Source: DAIDKA01 sp036521075 (GTDB taxonomy: Bacteria; Pseudomonadota; Gammaproteobacteria; Steroidobacterales; Steroidobacteraceae). Taken from it: a stretch of 64,000 nucleotides of DNA. The notes beneath the pieces were generated by a model that was not told the origin of the DNA, made no database searches, and saw nothing but the letters and a program-made list of their open reading frames with translations. The stretch's first letter is position 1; every line of letters begins with the position of its first letter. The stretch spans positions 23,221 through 87,220 of the forward strand of contig DATDIL010000031.1 in assembly GCA_036521075.1 (NCBI GenBank), in the 5' to 3' direction. Made by a program: the position numbers and the translations under genes. Below, piece after piece: positions 1-8,106 of the stretch.

Positions 1-366
1 GCGTGCGGATTCCGCCATCGCCCCCAGGTCCGCGCCGATATTGCAGATATTGGCGACAAAGAGCAGCAGCACCATGCCATGCAGAAGCGGCGCGGAGTAC
101 TCGCTACGAATGTTCGCGGCAATTCCGCGCCCGGTCGTGCGGCCGATGCGGGCGCTGATGCCCTGAATGACAACCATCAGGGGAAAAGTGAGCAACATGG
201 TCCAGGCCAGTTGGAGCCCGAATTGGGCGCCCGCCTGAGCGTAAGTCGCAATACCACTTGGATCATCATCCGCCGCGCCGGTAATCAGCCCCGGTCCCAA
301 AATGCCGAGTAAGCGGGGTTTACTGGGTCCAACAACCGCGCTTGGCTCGGCAGGCAGATGTTGCAT
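1..366 (-). CDS. NRAMP-like divalent metal transporter, N-terminal part
   Basis: Only the first 122 codons are present; the gene runs off the left edge. The product should be an inner-membrane, proton-coupled metal importer. The first transmembrane segment reads GPGLITGAADDDPSG (residues 24-38), the typical NRAMP opening. A second hydrophobic segment (around 52-67) and the start of a third (around 96-113) follow. Odd: the metal-binding DPGN motif of classical MntH/NRAMP is DPSG here, so the usual Asn ligand is missing. That suggests an NRAMP-related subfamily whose substrate need not be Mn or Fe. The start is ATG at 366. A 213-bp intergenic region separates it from the divergent csbD-like gene. 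Confidence 0.85.
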   Translation of the reverse strand, partial: MQHLPAEPSAVVGPSKPRLLGILGPGLITGAADDDPSGIATYAQAGAQFGLQLAWTMLLTFPLMVVIQGISARIGRTTGRGIAANIRSEYSAPLLHGMVLLLFVANICNIGADLGAMAESAR

Positions 367-481
367 GCGTTGCAGTATAGGAGTGCGACGCGGTTCGTGG
401 GTAGGTGAATGGCATGTTGCTGGACGAGGCTGCGCCTGCAGGCGCCGCGCATGCGCCCGAAGCTGACGCCCCCTTGGGAGG

Positions 482-502
482 CTCTCCTACACTCATCGAG
501 AG
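482..502 (+). promoter_or_regulatory. possible sigma-S-type promoter of the csbD-like gene
   Basis: CTACACT at 487-493 resembles the sigma-S/sigma-70 -10 element (CTATACT). It sits about 85 bases before the CsbD start and is flanked by CTCTC and GAGAG (482-486 and 498-502). A weak CTGACG at 463-468 could be a -35, but the 19-bp spacing is long. A stress promoter would suit the gene; this is inference. Confidence 0.3.
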
Positions 503-579
503 ACTGCCGGCCCATGCTGTAGCTCACGGTCAGTCACGCAGGGCTGGCAGGCACCCGTCAAACCTAAGGAGTGAGTTCA

Positions 580-783
580 ATGGGCATCAACAAGGACCAG
601 GTCGAAGGCCGCGCAAAAGAAGCGGCAGGCAAAGTACAGGAAGCGGCCGGCAAGGCCGCAGGCAGCACCGGAACCCAGGCCAAGGGCCTGGGCAAACAGG
701 TCTCGGGCGCCCCGCAGGCCAAATTTGGCGATGCGAAGGAGACGGTCAAGGATCACTACAAGGACGCCAACAAGCGCCCGTAA
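580..783 (+). CDS. CsbD family stress-response protein
   Basis: A 67-residue, highly hydrophilic Lys/Ala/Gly-rich protein. It begins MGINKDQVEGRAKEAAGK, which matches the CsbD opening, and continues with repeated KVQEAAGKAAG-type segments. CsbD proteins are small cytosolic proteins induced by general stress, of unknown biochemical role. ATG 580 is preferred over GTG 571 because AAGGAG (566-571) lies at the right distance for 580 but overlaps 571. The gene stands alone and is followed by a strong hairpin at 805-835. Confidence 0.88.
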   Translation: MGINKDQVEGRAKEAAGKVQEAAGKAAGSTGTQAKGLGKQVSGAPQAKFGDAKETVKDHYKDANKRP

Positions 784-804
784 CTTCACGCAGCGGTCGG
801 ATAG

Positions 805-835
805 GGCCCCATTCGCCGCTGGAGTGAATGGGGCC
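805..835 (+). terminator. hairpin terminator after the csbD-like gene
   Basis: GGCCCCATTC (805-814) pairs perfectly with GAATGGGGCC (826-835) across an 11-base loop. It lies 22 bases after the CsbD stop and is followed by TTCGCTGCTTC, a weak T-rich tail. It lies just ahead of the next gene, so it probably separates the two transcripts. Confidence 0.65.
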
Positions 836-862
836 TTCGCTGCTTCAACATGCTGCTCCGGG

Positions 863-1303
863 ATGCTCACGAAGGCGCAACTGGCGGCCCAGCTCAGAAA
901 ACATGTTACGCGCGAACTGTACGACGATTCGGGACTCGTTGCGGGAGGTACGGCGATTTATTCACTGGCCGACCCGCGCGATCTGCGACTCACGCGCTAC
1001 ATCGGGCAAACATGCGCCCCGCAACGCCGCTTCCTGCAACACCTCAGCACGGCGCGTCTGTGGCTACCCGCGCAGGCGCCGTGGTGGGTCAAACAGCCGC
1101 GGCTGCGACCGCTCTATCAGTGGCTGCGTGACCTGTATGCCCGGGAGCAGCGACTGCCCACAATGATTATTCATGCCTGGGTCGAAACGAGGCGCGGCGC
1201 ACGAGTGGCCGAGCGCGCACGGATTGTCGCAGCGCTCGCAAATGACCTGCCCTTGCTGAATATCGAGCGCGAACTGCTGAGCCGCCAAATGCCGTTGCTC
1301 TGA
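863..1303 (+). CDS. GIY-YIG-like nuclease domain protein
   Basis: A 146-residue protein with a compact GIY-YIG-like core. The first strand is GTAIYSL (GIY becomes AIY), the second is RYIGQT, and a conserved-type Arg/His pair follows in APQRRFLQH. Near the C-terminus AERARIVAAL then PLLNIE fits the family's catalytic Glu followed by LLN. GIY-YIG domains usually cut or nick DNA. The degenerate first motif and lack of any other domain leave function open. Start ATG 863 is chosen because the longer frame upstream overlaps csbD and reads as non-coding. The mscS-like gene begins 8 bases downstream, so they may be co-transcribed. Confidence 0.65.
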   Translation: MLTKAQLAAQLRKHVTRELYDDSGLVAGGTAIYSLADPRDLRLTRYIGQTCAPQRRFLQHLSTARLWLPAQAPWWVKQPRLRPLYQWLRDLYAREQRLPTMIIHAWVETRRGARVAERARIVAALANDLPLLNIERELLSRQMPLL

Positions 1304-1311
1304 TTCACGCC

Positions 1312-2148
1312 ATGCATGACATCATGAACTGGACGCAGCAGCTGCTTTCAATGCTCGAACCGGGCGAGCCGATCGGCGCCTTCATCTATTTCGTGCTGTT
1401 CGTCGTGATCGCACTGCTGCTCTCACGCGGTCTGCGCGCCGCTGTGCACGCCGCCTTGTCAAAGGAGCGGCATATCGACCGCACCGCCATCAGCTTCCTG
1501 CAACAGATCGGCACCGTGGTGATCTGGATCATGGTGATCATTCTGTATGCGCACCTCATTCCGCAGCTGCGCGCCCTGGGAACCGCATTGCTCGCGGGCG
1601 CCGGCGTTGCCTCCGTGGTCATTGGACTGGCCGCGCAAAGCACGCTTGGCAACCTCGTGGCAGGCATATCGATGACGATTTATCGACCGTTTCGACTGGG
1701 GGACGTGTTGCAGGTTGCCGCACCCACGGGCACGGAAATCGGGGTAGTTGACCATATCTCCCTCGGTTACACGACGCTTCGGGTACAGGATGGGCGATTC
1801 GTGGTCCTGCCGAACAGTGTCGCGGCGAGTCAGGTTGCGATCAACCTCAGTCCGAGCACGGGACGCTGGCCGCTTTCCATAGCAATTCGCCTGAACCGGG
1901 ATACAGACCTGGAGGCGGCCTGTGCACTTGCGCGCAAGGCTGCCGCGGAGGTGATAGGAGAAGCGGCCGTCACTGGCTGTTATCTGACCCGGGTGGATGC
2001 AACCGAGGCACAGCTGGAATTGCGATTCCAGGCCCAGGAAGCGGCCAGCCGCGACTCGCAGCGTGCCGCAGTCATTTTGCGCCTCAATCAGCGTTTCGCG
2101 CCGGACGGTACCGGAGCGGCCGCGACCCAACGCCCGACTTTCGCATAA
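1312..2148 (+). CDS. MscS family mechanosensitive channel
   Basis: A 278-residue inner-membrane channel that would release solutes on hypo-osmotic shock. Hydrophobic segments lie at about 22-40, 62-83 and 88-118. The last is the Gly/Ala-rich pore helix, ending in GLAAQSTLGNLVAG, the MscS family hallmark. It is followed by the beta domain with RPFRLGDVL and the VVLPNS motif. The length matches small MscS proteins. An ATG 12 bases downstream (1324) is an alternative start. A DUF1003 gene follows after 27 bp, so a membrane-stress operon is plausible. Confidence 0.93.
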   Translation: MHDIMNWTQQLLSMLEPGEPIGAFIYFVLFVVIALLLSRGLRAAVHAALSKERHIDRTAISFLQQIGTVVIWIMVIILYAHLIPQLRALGTALLAGAGVASVVIGLAAQSTLGNLVAGISMTIYRPFRLGDVLQVAAPTGTEIGVVDHISLGYTTLRVQDGRFVVLPNSVAASQVAINLSPSTGRWPLSIAIRLNRDTDLEAACALARKAAAEVIGEAAVTGCYLTRVDATEAQLELRFQAQEAASRDSQRAAVILRLNQRFAPDGTGAAATQRPTFA

Positions 2149-2175
2149 CCTGCGCCCCTAAGCGGCGCAACATTC

Positions 2176-2772
2176 ATGGTTGATCCCTACTCGACAGGCA
2201 CTGACCGACCCGCCAATCTGGATCAGAACATCGACCGGGTGCTCGAGGTGCGCAAGCGCGAGCGCGAGCAGCGCTCGGCAGCGCATCGGCTCGTCGATCG
2301 CATCAGCCGCATTATTGGCCGTCCGCTGTATCTGCTGGGTCTGTCCGGATTTGCGGGCGCGTGGATCGTCTTCAATGTCCTGGCGCCGCAATTTGGCTAC
2401 TCGACGTTTGATCCGAGTCCGTTTCCCCTGTTGGACGGGATACTGTCGCTCGCGGCGCTCATCACCACGACGGTCGTTCTGATCGCGCAGAATCGTCAAA
2501 CTCGAATCGAGCAGCAGCACATGCACATTTCGCTGCAGGTCAATCTCGTGACCGAGCAGAAGGTCGCGAAAATCATCAAACTGCTGGAGGAACTCAGGCG
2601 CGATCTGCCAATGGTCAAGGACCGGGACGATCCGCAGGCAGCATCGTTCGGGCAGGAGACGGATGCGCTGCAGGTCCTCACTGCCATCGAGGAAGTCGGG
2701 TTGACGAAAGACCCCGCCGAGTCCGATGTATCACCGACCGGGGGTTCCCCTGCCGGGCCCAAGCGCACCTGA
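2176..2772 (+). CDS. DUF1003 inner-membrane protein
   Basis: 198 residues. A charged N-terminal helix (about 14-50) leads into two closely spaced membrane segments: about 51-70, with RPLYLLGLSGFAGAWIVFN, and about 87-106. A cytosolic helical tail follows with HISLQVNLVTEQKVAKI. This layout, including the short loop rich in Phe/Pro (FDPSPFPLL), is typical of DUF1003. The family has no established function. The C-terminal 45 residues are acidic and Pro/Gly-rich. It probably belongs with the upstream MscS gene. Confidence 0.85.
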   Translation: MVDPYSTGTDRPANLDQNIDRVLEVRKREREQRSAAHRLVDRISRIIGRPLYLLGLSGFAGAWIVFNVLAPQFGYSTFDPSPFPLLDGILSLAALITTTVVLIAQNRQTRIEQQHMHISLQVNLVTEQKVAKIIKLLEELRRDLPMVKDRDDPQAASFGQETDALQVLTAIEEVGLTKDPAESDVSPTGGSPAGPKRT

Positions 2773-2817
2773 CCGTGGACCCGCTCCGGTTCCATGACTG
2801 CGCTACACTCTGGCGCG

Positions 2818-3564
2818 ATGTTGGTTCTGGAACACATTTCCAAGGGATTTGACGGGCGCCGGGTGCTGACCGATGTCAGCGTGACCGTTCCGACTGGCGC
2901 AACCCATGCCCTGATCGGTTCTAGCGGATCGGGTAAAACCACACTGTTGAGAATCACGCTGCGGCTTATCGAACTGGACCACGGCATGGTGAAGATCGAC
3001 ACCCGCCCCTTGTCGACCTTCGGACCGGAGGCCTGGGCAGACCAGATTGGCTATGTCCCCCAGGATGGGGGTTTATTTCCGCATCTGACCGGCCAGCAAA
3101 ACGTTGCGCTGGTCCCGAAGTTGCGCGGTTGGAAACCGCCGGCCATTCAAGCCCGCCTGGAGCAGCTGCAAAGCCTCGTGGCACTTGAGTCTTCCGTGTT
3201 GCAGCGTTATCCGCATCAGATGAGTGGCGGGCAGAAGCAGCGGGTGGCGATCATGCGGGCGGCGATGATGGACCCGGCAGTGATGTTGCTTGATGAGCCG
3301 ATGGCCGCGTTGGACCCATTGATCCGCAGCACGCTACAACAGGAACTCAAGTCCATCTTTCAGCGCCTCGGCAAGACCGTGCTGATCGTGACACATGATC
3401 TTGGTGAAGCCGTATTTCTGGCCGAACGACTCACGCTGCTGCATGAGGGAAAAGTGGTGCAGAGTGGAACTTTTCGCGACCTGCTGCTCACCCCGGCGGA
3501 TGCCTTCGTCACCGCGTTCATCAAGGCCCAACGCACCTTGCCCGACAGCGCAGGCCCGCAATGA
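2818..3564 (+). CDS. ATPase of an OpuC/EgtV-type quaternary-amine ABC importer
   Basis: A 248-residue cytosolic ABC subunit. It shows Walker A GSSGSGKTT (34-42), Q-loop YVPQDGGLFPHLT, signature MSGGQKQRVAI, Walker B VMLLDEPMAALD and switch HDLGEA. The QDGGLFPHLT Q-loop and IGYV lead-in resemble betaine/choline/carnitine importers (OpuCA, OsmV, EgtV). It lacks the C-terminal CBS domains of OpuCA/OpuAA, which suggests no ionic-strength sensing. ATG 2818 fits the family better than ATG 2794. It overlaps the permease gene by 4 bp (ATGA), so the two are co-translated. The substrate is unknown; egtBD lies just beyond the partner gene. Confidence 0.9.
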   Translation: MLVLEHISKGFDGRRVLTDVSVTVPTGATHALIGSSGSGKTTLLRITLRLIELDHGMVKIDTRPLSTFGPEAWADQIGYVPQDGGLFPHLTGQQNVALVPKLRGWKPPAIQARLEQLQSLVALESSVLQRYPHQMSGGQKQRVAIMRAAMMDPAVMLLDEPMAALDPLIRSTLQQELKSIFQRLGKTVLIVTHDLGEAVFLAERLTLLHEGKVVQSGTFRDLLLTPADAFVTAFIKAQRTLPDSAGPQ

Positions 3565-5045
3565 AGGTTGCTGCGTGGTCGGGCCTGTTGCTCGCGGCTT
3601 TGCTCGCTCCCGGGGTGGCGACGGCAGACAGCATCGTGGTCGGTTCAAAGATCTTTACGGAAAGCTACGTGCTGGCGGAGATTGCCGCGCAGACGCTGGA
3701 AGCATCCGGCCCTCCCGTACCCGTGGTACGCAAACTCGGCATGGGAAGCACCGGAATTCTGTTTGAGTCTCTGAACAGTGGCGCCATTGACGTCTACCCG
3801 GATTACACCGGAACGCTGGCGGAAGCCATTCTCAAGACACCGCAGCTGAAGTCCGTGGTGCAGATCCGGGCAGCGCTGTTGAAAATGGGAATCGTGATTT
3901 CCGAACCGCTGGGCTTCGACAATACCTATGCCCTGGCGGTGCGGGAGGATTTTGCCAATGCCAACGGCCTGCTGCGAATCAGTGATCTCGCCCGACTGCA
4001 CGCGAGGATCCGGTGTGGATTCAGTTACGAGTTCATGGACCGTCAGGATGGCTATCCGGGATTGGCCGACCGTTATCGACTGGGGATTGATTCCGCACAC
4101 GTCAACCGCATGGAACATAGCCTGACGTACCAGGCCATCGACCAGCACGCGGTGGATGTCATCGACGTGTATTCCACCGACGCGAAAATCAAGAAATTCC
4201 GCCTCCGGGTGCTTACAGACGATCTGCATTACTTTCCGACCTACCAGGCCGTGTGGGTCGCGCGCTCAGCGTTCGTGGCGCGCTATCCGGCGCAGTGGCG
4301 CGCCCTGCGCCAGTGGGAGGGTCGGATCGACCAGGACCGCATGCAGGAGCTGAACTCCCAGGTCGATATTGATAAGCGCAACGTGAGCGAGGTTGCTGCG
4401 GGCTTTCGCGGCACCATCGCCCACGCGCCCTCGGCGGCGGCTCAAATCGGCCGCCGCACCCTCGAGCACCTGTGGCTCGTGGGTGTGTCGCTGGCTTTTT
4501 CGATATTCGTCGGGGTGCCGTTGGGGATCGTGGCGGCGCGGCACCGCAGAACCGGGCAAGTGATTCTCACACTCAGTGCGGTAACCCAGACCGTACCCTC
4601 GCTGGCCCTGTTGTGCTTCCTGATCCCGGTGTTCGGCGTTGGCGCAAAACCTGCGTTGGCCGCTTTGTGTCTCTACAGTCTGTTGCCCGTGGTATTGAAT
4701 ACCTTTACGGGTATTCGTGGGATTGACCCGCGCCACTTGGAGAATGCCCGGGCCTTCGGACTTACCCCAAGGCAGATTCTCGTGAGCATTGTGTTGCCGC
4801 TCGCCAGCCCGGCGCTGCTGACGGGTATCAGGACGGCGACCATCGTCAGCATCGGCACGGCGACCCTGGCCGCGCTGGTCGGGGCCGGTGGCTACGGTGT
4901 CCCCATCGTATCCGGACTGTCCTTGAATGATGTGCCAACCATTCTGACCGGCGCGATTCCGGCGGCAATCATGGCATGGATCGCGCACATCGCCTTCAAT
5001 CTGCTGGGCCGGATCGTCATTCCGGCCGGACTGCAGGCCGATTGA
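3561..5045 (+). CDS. fused substrate-binding protein and permease of a quaternary-amine ABC importer
   Basis: 494 residues. A cleavable signal peptide (about 1-22, ending TADS) leads to an OpuAC/ProX-type binding domain (about 23-285). That domain has GSKIFTESYVLAEI, VYPDYTGTLAEAI and SYEFMDRQDGYPGLADRY. From about 295 a five- to six-helix permease domain follows, with the coupling-helix region ENARAFGLTPRQILVSIVLP. In OpuA/EgtU-type fusions the binding domain is C-terminal; here it is N-terminal. The family takes up glycine betaine, choline, carnitine or ergothioneine. It is convergent with egtD, 18 bp away, which makes ergothioneine or hercynine worth testing as substrates (inference). Confidence 0.9.
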   Translation: MKVAAWSGLLLAALLAPGVATADSIVVGSKIFTESYVLAEIAAQTLEASGPPVPVVRKLGMGSTGILFESLNSGAIDVYPDYTGTLAEAILKTPQLKSVVQIRAALLKMGIVISEPLGFDNTYALAVREDFANANGLLRISDLARLHARIRCGFSYEFMDRQDGYPGLADRYRLGIDSAHVNRMEHSLTYQAIDQHAVDVIDVYSTDAKIKKFRLRVLTDDLHYFPTYQAVWVARSAFVARYPAQWRALRQWEGRIDQDRMQELNSQVDIDKRNVSEVAAGFRGTIAHAPSAAAQIGRRTLEHLWLVGVSLAFSIFVGVPLGIVAARHRRTGQVILTLSAVTQTVPSLALLCFLIPVFGVGAKPALAALCLYSLLPVVLNTFTGIRGIDPRHLENARAFGLTPRQILVSIVLPLASPALLTGIRTATIVSIGTATLAALVGAGGYGVPIVSGLSLNDVPTILTGAIPAAIMAWIAHIAFNLLGRIVIPAGLQAD

Positions 5046-5063
5046 TCCAGCCGACAGCTTCCC

Positions 5064-6011
5064 TCATACGAGTCCGAAGATCGCGAACTGGCGCCGGGCA
5101 TCGGTCCATAGTCGCTGGGTATGCCAGCCATGATGGCGCGCGAACTCCGAAAACGCCCTGATCTCGTACTTTCGCGAACTCTCGGTATGGATGGTTTCGC
5201 CGCGCCGGAACGCGAAGCCTTTCCCGGCGATCGCGATCACCTGGTCGATCGGACTCTCAAGATGCATTTCCACTGCGCAATCCGCCTCGTTCCAGCGCGC
5301 CAAGTGGCGGAATTGTCGGGGTGAGAATTGCCCATCCAACTCGCGATTGATGCGCACCAGGATGTTCCGATTGAAGTCTGCGGTAACCCCGGCGCTGTCA
5401 TCATAGGCTGGCAGCAGAATGCCGAGATCCTTCTTCAGATCCACGCCGATGATGGCCGCGCCTTGCGGGCCGACCTGCCGGCGCATCCGTTGCAGCAGTA
5501 ACCCGGCGTCCTTGGCGTTCAGATTGCCAATCGTGGACCCGGGGAAAAAGGCCACGCGCCGGCCGTCAGCCACGAGCGCAGACGGCAATGAGAACTCGGA
5601 GGTGAAATCGGCCACTACCGGATTCACACTCAGGTTCGTGAAGCGGTGCCGGAAACGCTGCGCCGTGAGTTCCAGAAAGCCGGGCGCGATGTCAATGGGA
5701 ATATAGGAGCGTGGGCAATCAAGTTGACCGACGACAATCTCCGTCTTGATACCTGCCCCGGCACCGTATTCCAGCAGATTCGCGTTGGCGCCACAGAACT
5801 GCGAAATGTCCGCCGCATGTTCTTGCAGAATCAGCGTCTCGGTTCGGGTTGGATAATACTCCGGAAGCGCTGTGATCTGTTCAAACAGATCACAGCCGCG
5901 CGGGTCGTAGAGCCAACGGCTTGGCAGTGTTTTCTGAGCTCTGGCGAGACCCTGCAACACATCAAGCCGGAACGCATCCAATTGTCCATCACGTTGAACC
6001 GCTACATCCAT
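5064..6011 (-). CDS. egtD: L-histidine N-alpha-methyltransferase
   Basis: A 315-residue SAM-dependent enzyme that trimethylates the alpha-amine of histidine to give hercynine, the first step of ergothioneine synthesis. The family signature is clear: SRWLYDPRGCDLFEQI (31-46), then ALPEYYPTRTE, then the SAM loop LLEYGAGAGIKTEIV (79-93). PGSTIGNL occurs mid-protein and a C-terminal domain ends in WHTQRLWTD. The length matches characterised EgtD (about 320). It starts 3 bp after the egtB stop, so the pair is one operon. No egtA, egtC or egtE is adjacent. Confidence 0.95.
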   Translation of the reverse strand: MDVAVQRDGQLDAFRLDVLQGLARAQKTLPSRWLYDPRGCDLFEQITALPEYYPTRTETLILQEHAADISQFCGANANLLEYGAGAGIKTEIVVGQLDCPRSYIPIDIAPGFLELTAQRFRHRFTNLSVNPVVADFTSEFSLPSALVADGRRVAFFPGSTIGNLNAKDAGLLLQRMRRQVGPQGAAIIGVDLKKDLGILLPAYDDSAGVTADFNRNILVRINRELDGQFSPRQFRHLARWNEADCAVEMHLESPIDQVIAIAGKGFAFRRGETIHTESSRKYEIRAFSEFARHHGWHTQRLWTDARRQFAIFGLV

Positions 6012-6014
6012 GAT

Positions 6015-7292
6015 CTAGGCATCCTCAGCAAGTCGCACACCCGAAAACTGCCAGCGGGTGTCGGGACGGAAGAAATTGCGATAACTCGCACGTATGTGCT
6101 TCGCCGGCGTCACGCACGAGCCGCCGCGCAGGACGTACTGTCCGGACATGAATTTTCCGTTGTACTCGCCGACCGCGCCGGCCGAGGGACGAAAGCCGGG
6201 ATAGGCCGAAAATGAACTGCGGGTCCATTCCCACACATCACCAAACAACTGCTGTGGCCCGAAGCCCAATCCTGGAGCCGGCATGGCGCGCAACAGTCCC
6301 GAGTCGGCAAAGTTGCCCTCGCAGGGTGCGGATTGGGCCGCCGCCTCCCACTCAAATTCGCTCGGGAGTCGCCTGCCCTTCCAGGTCGCGAATGCGTCGG
6401 CCTCGAAATAACTCACATGGGTGACGGGTGCATCGAGTTCCAGCGCCTGAGCGCCGTGCAGAGTCATGGTGAAGTACGCACCATCCTCTTCCCACCAATA
6501 CAGCGGCGATGTCCACCCTTGCCGCTGCACCTCGGTCCAGCCATCGGAGAGCCAGAGCAGTGGTTTGTGGTAACCCCCATCGACCATGAACTCGAGCCAT
6601 TCCCGATTGGTCACGCATCTATTCGCGAGTCGACAGGCAGGACGTATCACGCGATGACGCGGGCCTTCACAGTCGAAGGCGAAATTCTCGCCAGCATGGC
6701 CGACCTCGACGGTGGCCTCCTCGTACCGGGTGTAACCAGGTGGGTCATGTGCCGCCACGCGACGCGGTCCGTGCGGTGCTGATGAGTATTCGGGCCGCAA
6801 TGGATTTTCCGAGAACAGATGCAGGATATCGGTGAGCAGCAGCTCCTGATGTTGCTGTTCATGGTGACAGCCAAGCTCCATGAGCGCGCGGACCTGAGGG
6901 CCCACGGGACGATCGAGCAAACGCGTCAGCGCCTGATCGACGTGCTCGCGGTACCGAGCAATCTCCTCGAGCGTGGGCCGCGTAAGCAGCCCACGCTTCG
7001 GGCGCGCGTGCCGGGCGCCAATAGTTTCGTAATAGGAATTGAAGAGGAATGCATATCGCGACTCGTACTGTTCATATTCCGGGTCGTGGGGCTGCAGCAC
7101 CATGGTCTCGAAAAACCAGGTTGTGTGCGCCAGATGCCACTTCGCCGGACTCGCATCCGGCATGGACTGTGCCGTGGCATCCGCGTCCGACAATGGCGCC
7201 GCAAGGCGGCAGGTCTGGTGTCGAGTATCCCGATACAGGCGCTGAAGGTCCTCGCCTACCGTAGTCGAGTTGAAAGGCATCGGTGTGGCCAT
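6015..7292 (-). CDS. egtB: hercynine oxygenase / sulfoxide synthase EgtB
   Basis: A 425-residue non-haem Fe(II) enzyme that joins hercynine to a thiol donor with O2. The N-terminal DinB-like domain carries HLAHTTWFF (53-61) and GCHHEQQHQELLL (141-153), which hold the three-His iron site. The C-terminal formylglycine-generating-enzyme-like domain (about 190-425) includes VTNREWLEFM, GDVWEWTRSSFS and LRGGSC near the end. Whether the thiol donor is cysteine or gamma-glutamylcysteine cannot be told by eye. With no egtA or egtC nearby, a cysteine-using (EgtBD-only) route is plausible. It is the first gene of the egtBD operon. Confidence 0.95.
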   Translation of the reverse strand: MATPMPFNSTTVGEDLQRLYRDTRHQTCRLAAPLSDADATAQSMPDASPAKWHLAHTTWFFETMVLQPHDPEYEQYESRYAFLFNSYYETIGARHARPKRGLLTRPTLEEIARYREHVDQALTRLLDRPVGPQVRALMELGCHHEQQHQELLLTDILHLFSENPLRPEYSSAPHGPRRVAAHDPPGYTRYEEATVEVGHAGENFAFDCEGPRHRVIRPACRLANRCVTNREWLEFMVDGGYHKPLLWLSDGWTEVQRQGWTSPLYWWEEDGAYFTMTLHGAQALELDAPVTHVSYFEADAFATWKGRRLPSEFEWEAAAQSAPCEGNFADSGLLRAMPAPGLGFGPQQLFGDVWEWTRSSFSAYPGFRPSAGAVGEYNGKFMSGQYVLRGGSCVTPAKHIRASYRNFFRPDTRWQFSGVRLAEDA

Positions 7293-7330
7293 CTTGCCGG
7301 TGTTCCGCCCGCATTGTGATTTCGAAACCT

Positions 7331-7358
7331 ATCATAGACGTGACAGGAAGACCGTCGA
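7331..7358 (-). promoter_or_regulatory. candidate sigma-70 promoter of egtBD
   Basis: On the minus strand TCGACG (7358-7353) and TATGAT (7336-7331) are 16 bp apart, matching -35 (4/6) and -10 (5/6) consensus. Transcription would start near 7324, giving a leader of about 30 bases before the egtB ATG at 7292. Confidence 0.4.
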
Positions 7359-7404
7359 TAATCGGATTCGTAGCATCGACCTGCGACGGTTTGTAGTTCC
7401 CCTC

Positions 7405-7959
7405 CTACACAGCGATCGGCTCATTACTGGTTGAAACTTCTGCGGCTCCCGAGGTCGCCAGAATATCCTTTGCCTTCAATGCTTCAGCAGCGGTATCGCA
7501 ATGCACGATGAGCAACGTATGCCCGCTTGCAATCTGACTCAAATAGCGTTTGGCTTCATCCTCGGCAAGACCCATACCGACCAAAGCCCCCCCCAGCCCG
7601 CCCACCGCACCACCCACACCCAGGCCGGCCAGGCCCGCCACCAGCGGACCGGCGGCGAGAAAGGGTCCGACACCGGGTATGGCGAGCGCCCCAGCGCCTG
7701 CCAGCAGCGCGAATGCCCCAAAAAGCGCGCCCCCTGCAGTGGCACCGACGGCACTGGCCGATCCGGTCTTGGTGGTTTGGGGAGTCGGCGGAGCCGCGAG
7801 ATTCGCGCCTTGCGTCGTGGGCTGATTGTTGGGGTGCTCCGGCAGCAGCACGGAGATTCCCGCGCTTTTGAATCCCTTGATGATGAGCATGTCCACGCCG
7901 ACTTCCGCCTGCGTTGCCGTGGCATAGATTGCAATGGCTGACAGGTGCTTGAGGGACAT
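7405..7959 (-). CDS. general stress protein 17M-like protein with glycine-zipper segment
   Basis: 184 residues. The N-terminal 35 residues (LSAIAIYATATQAEVGVDML, then a GFKSAGISVLLPE turn) look like the 17M/YflT-type stress domain. A Thr/Pro-rich linker follows, then a long Gly/Ala hydrophobic stretch (about 62-125). The C-terminal half-domain has GHTLLIVHCDTAAEALKAKD and ends with STSNEPIAV. Proteins of this layout are annotated as general stress proteins; their activity is unknown. The glycine-rich part probably inserts in or crosses a membrane. ATG 7959 follows AAGGAGTGCAT, a good ribosome site. The gene is divergent from the DsbA-like gene. Confidence 0.7.
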   Translation of the reverse strand: MSLKHLSAIAIYATATQAEVGVDMLIIKGFKSAGISVLLPEHPNNQPTTQGANLAAPPTPQTTKTGSASAVGATAGGALFGAFALLAGAGALAIPGVGPFLAAGPLVAGLAGLGVGGAVGGLGGALVGMGLAEDEAKRYLSQIASGHTLLIVHCDTAAEALKAKDILATSGAAEVSTSNEPIAV

Positions 7960-8106
7960 ATGCACTCCTTCCCAAACGGATTGCCAAGCCCACAGTTTGT
8001 CAAACAGGCAAGCCACTGCCAGCCTTCTGGGGCGATAGCTTCTGTAGGCGCAGACCTGCCACGGCTCGACTCCGCGGGCCGGTAGCGATACGCTGCGGGT
8101 ACAGAT

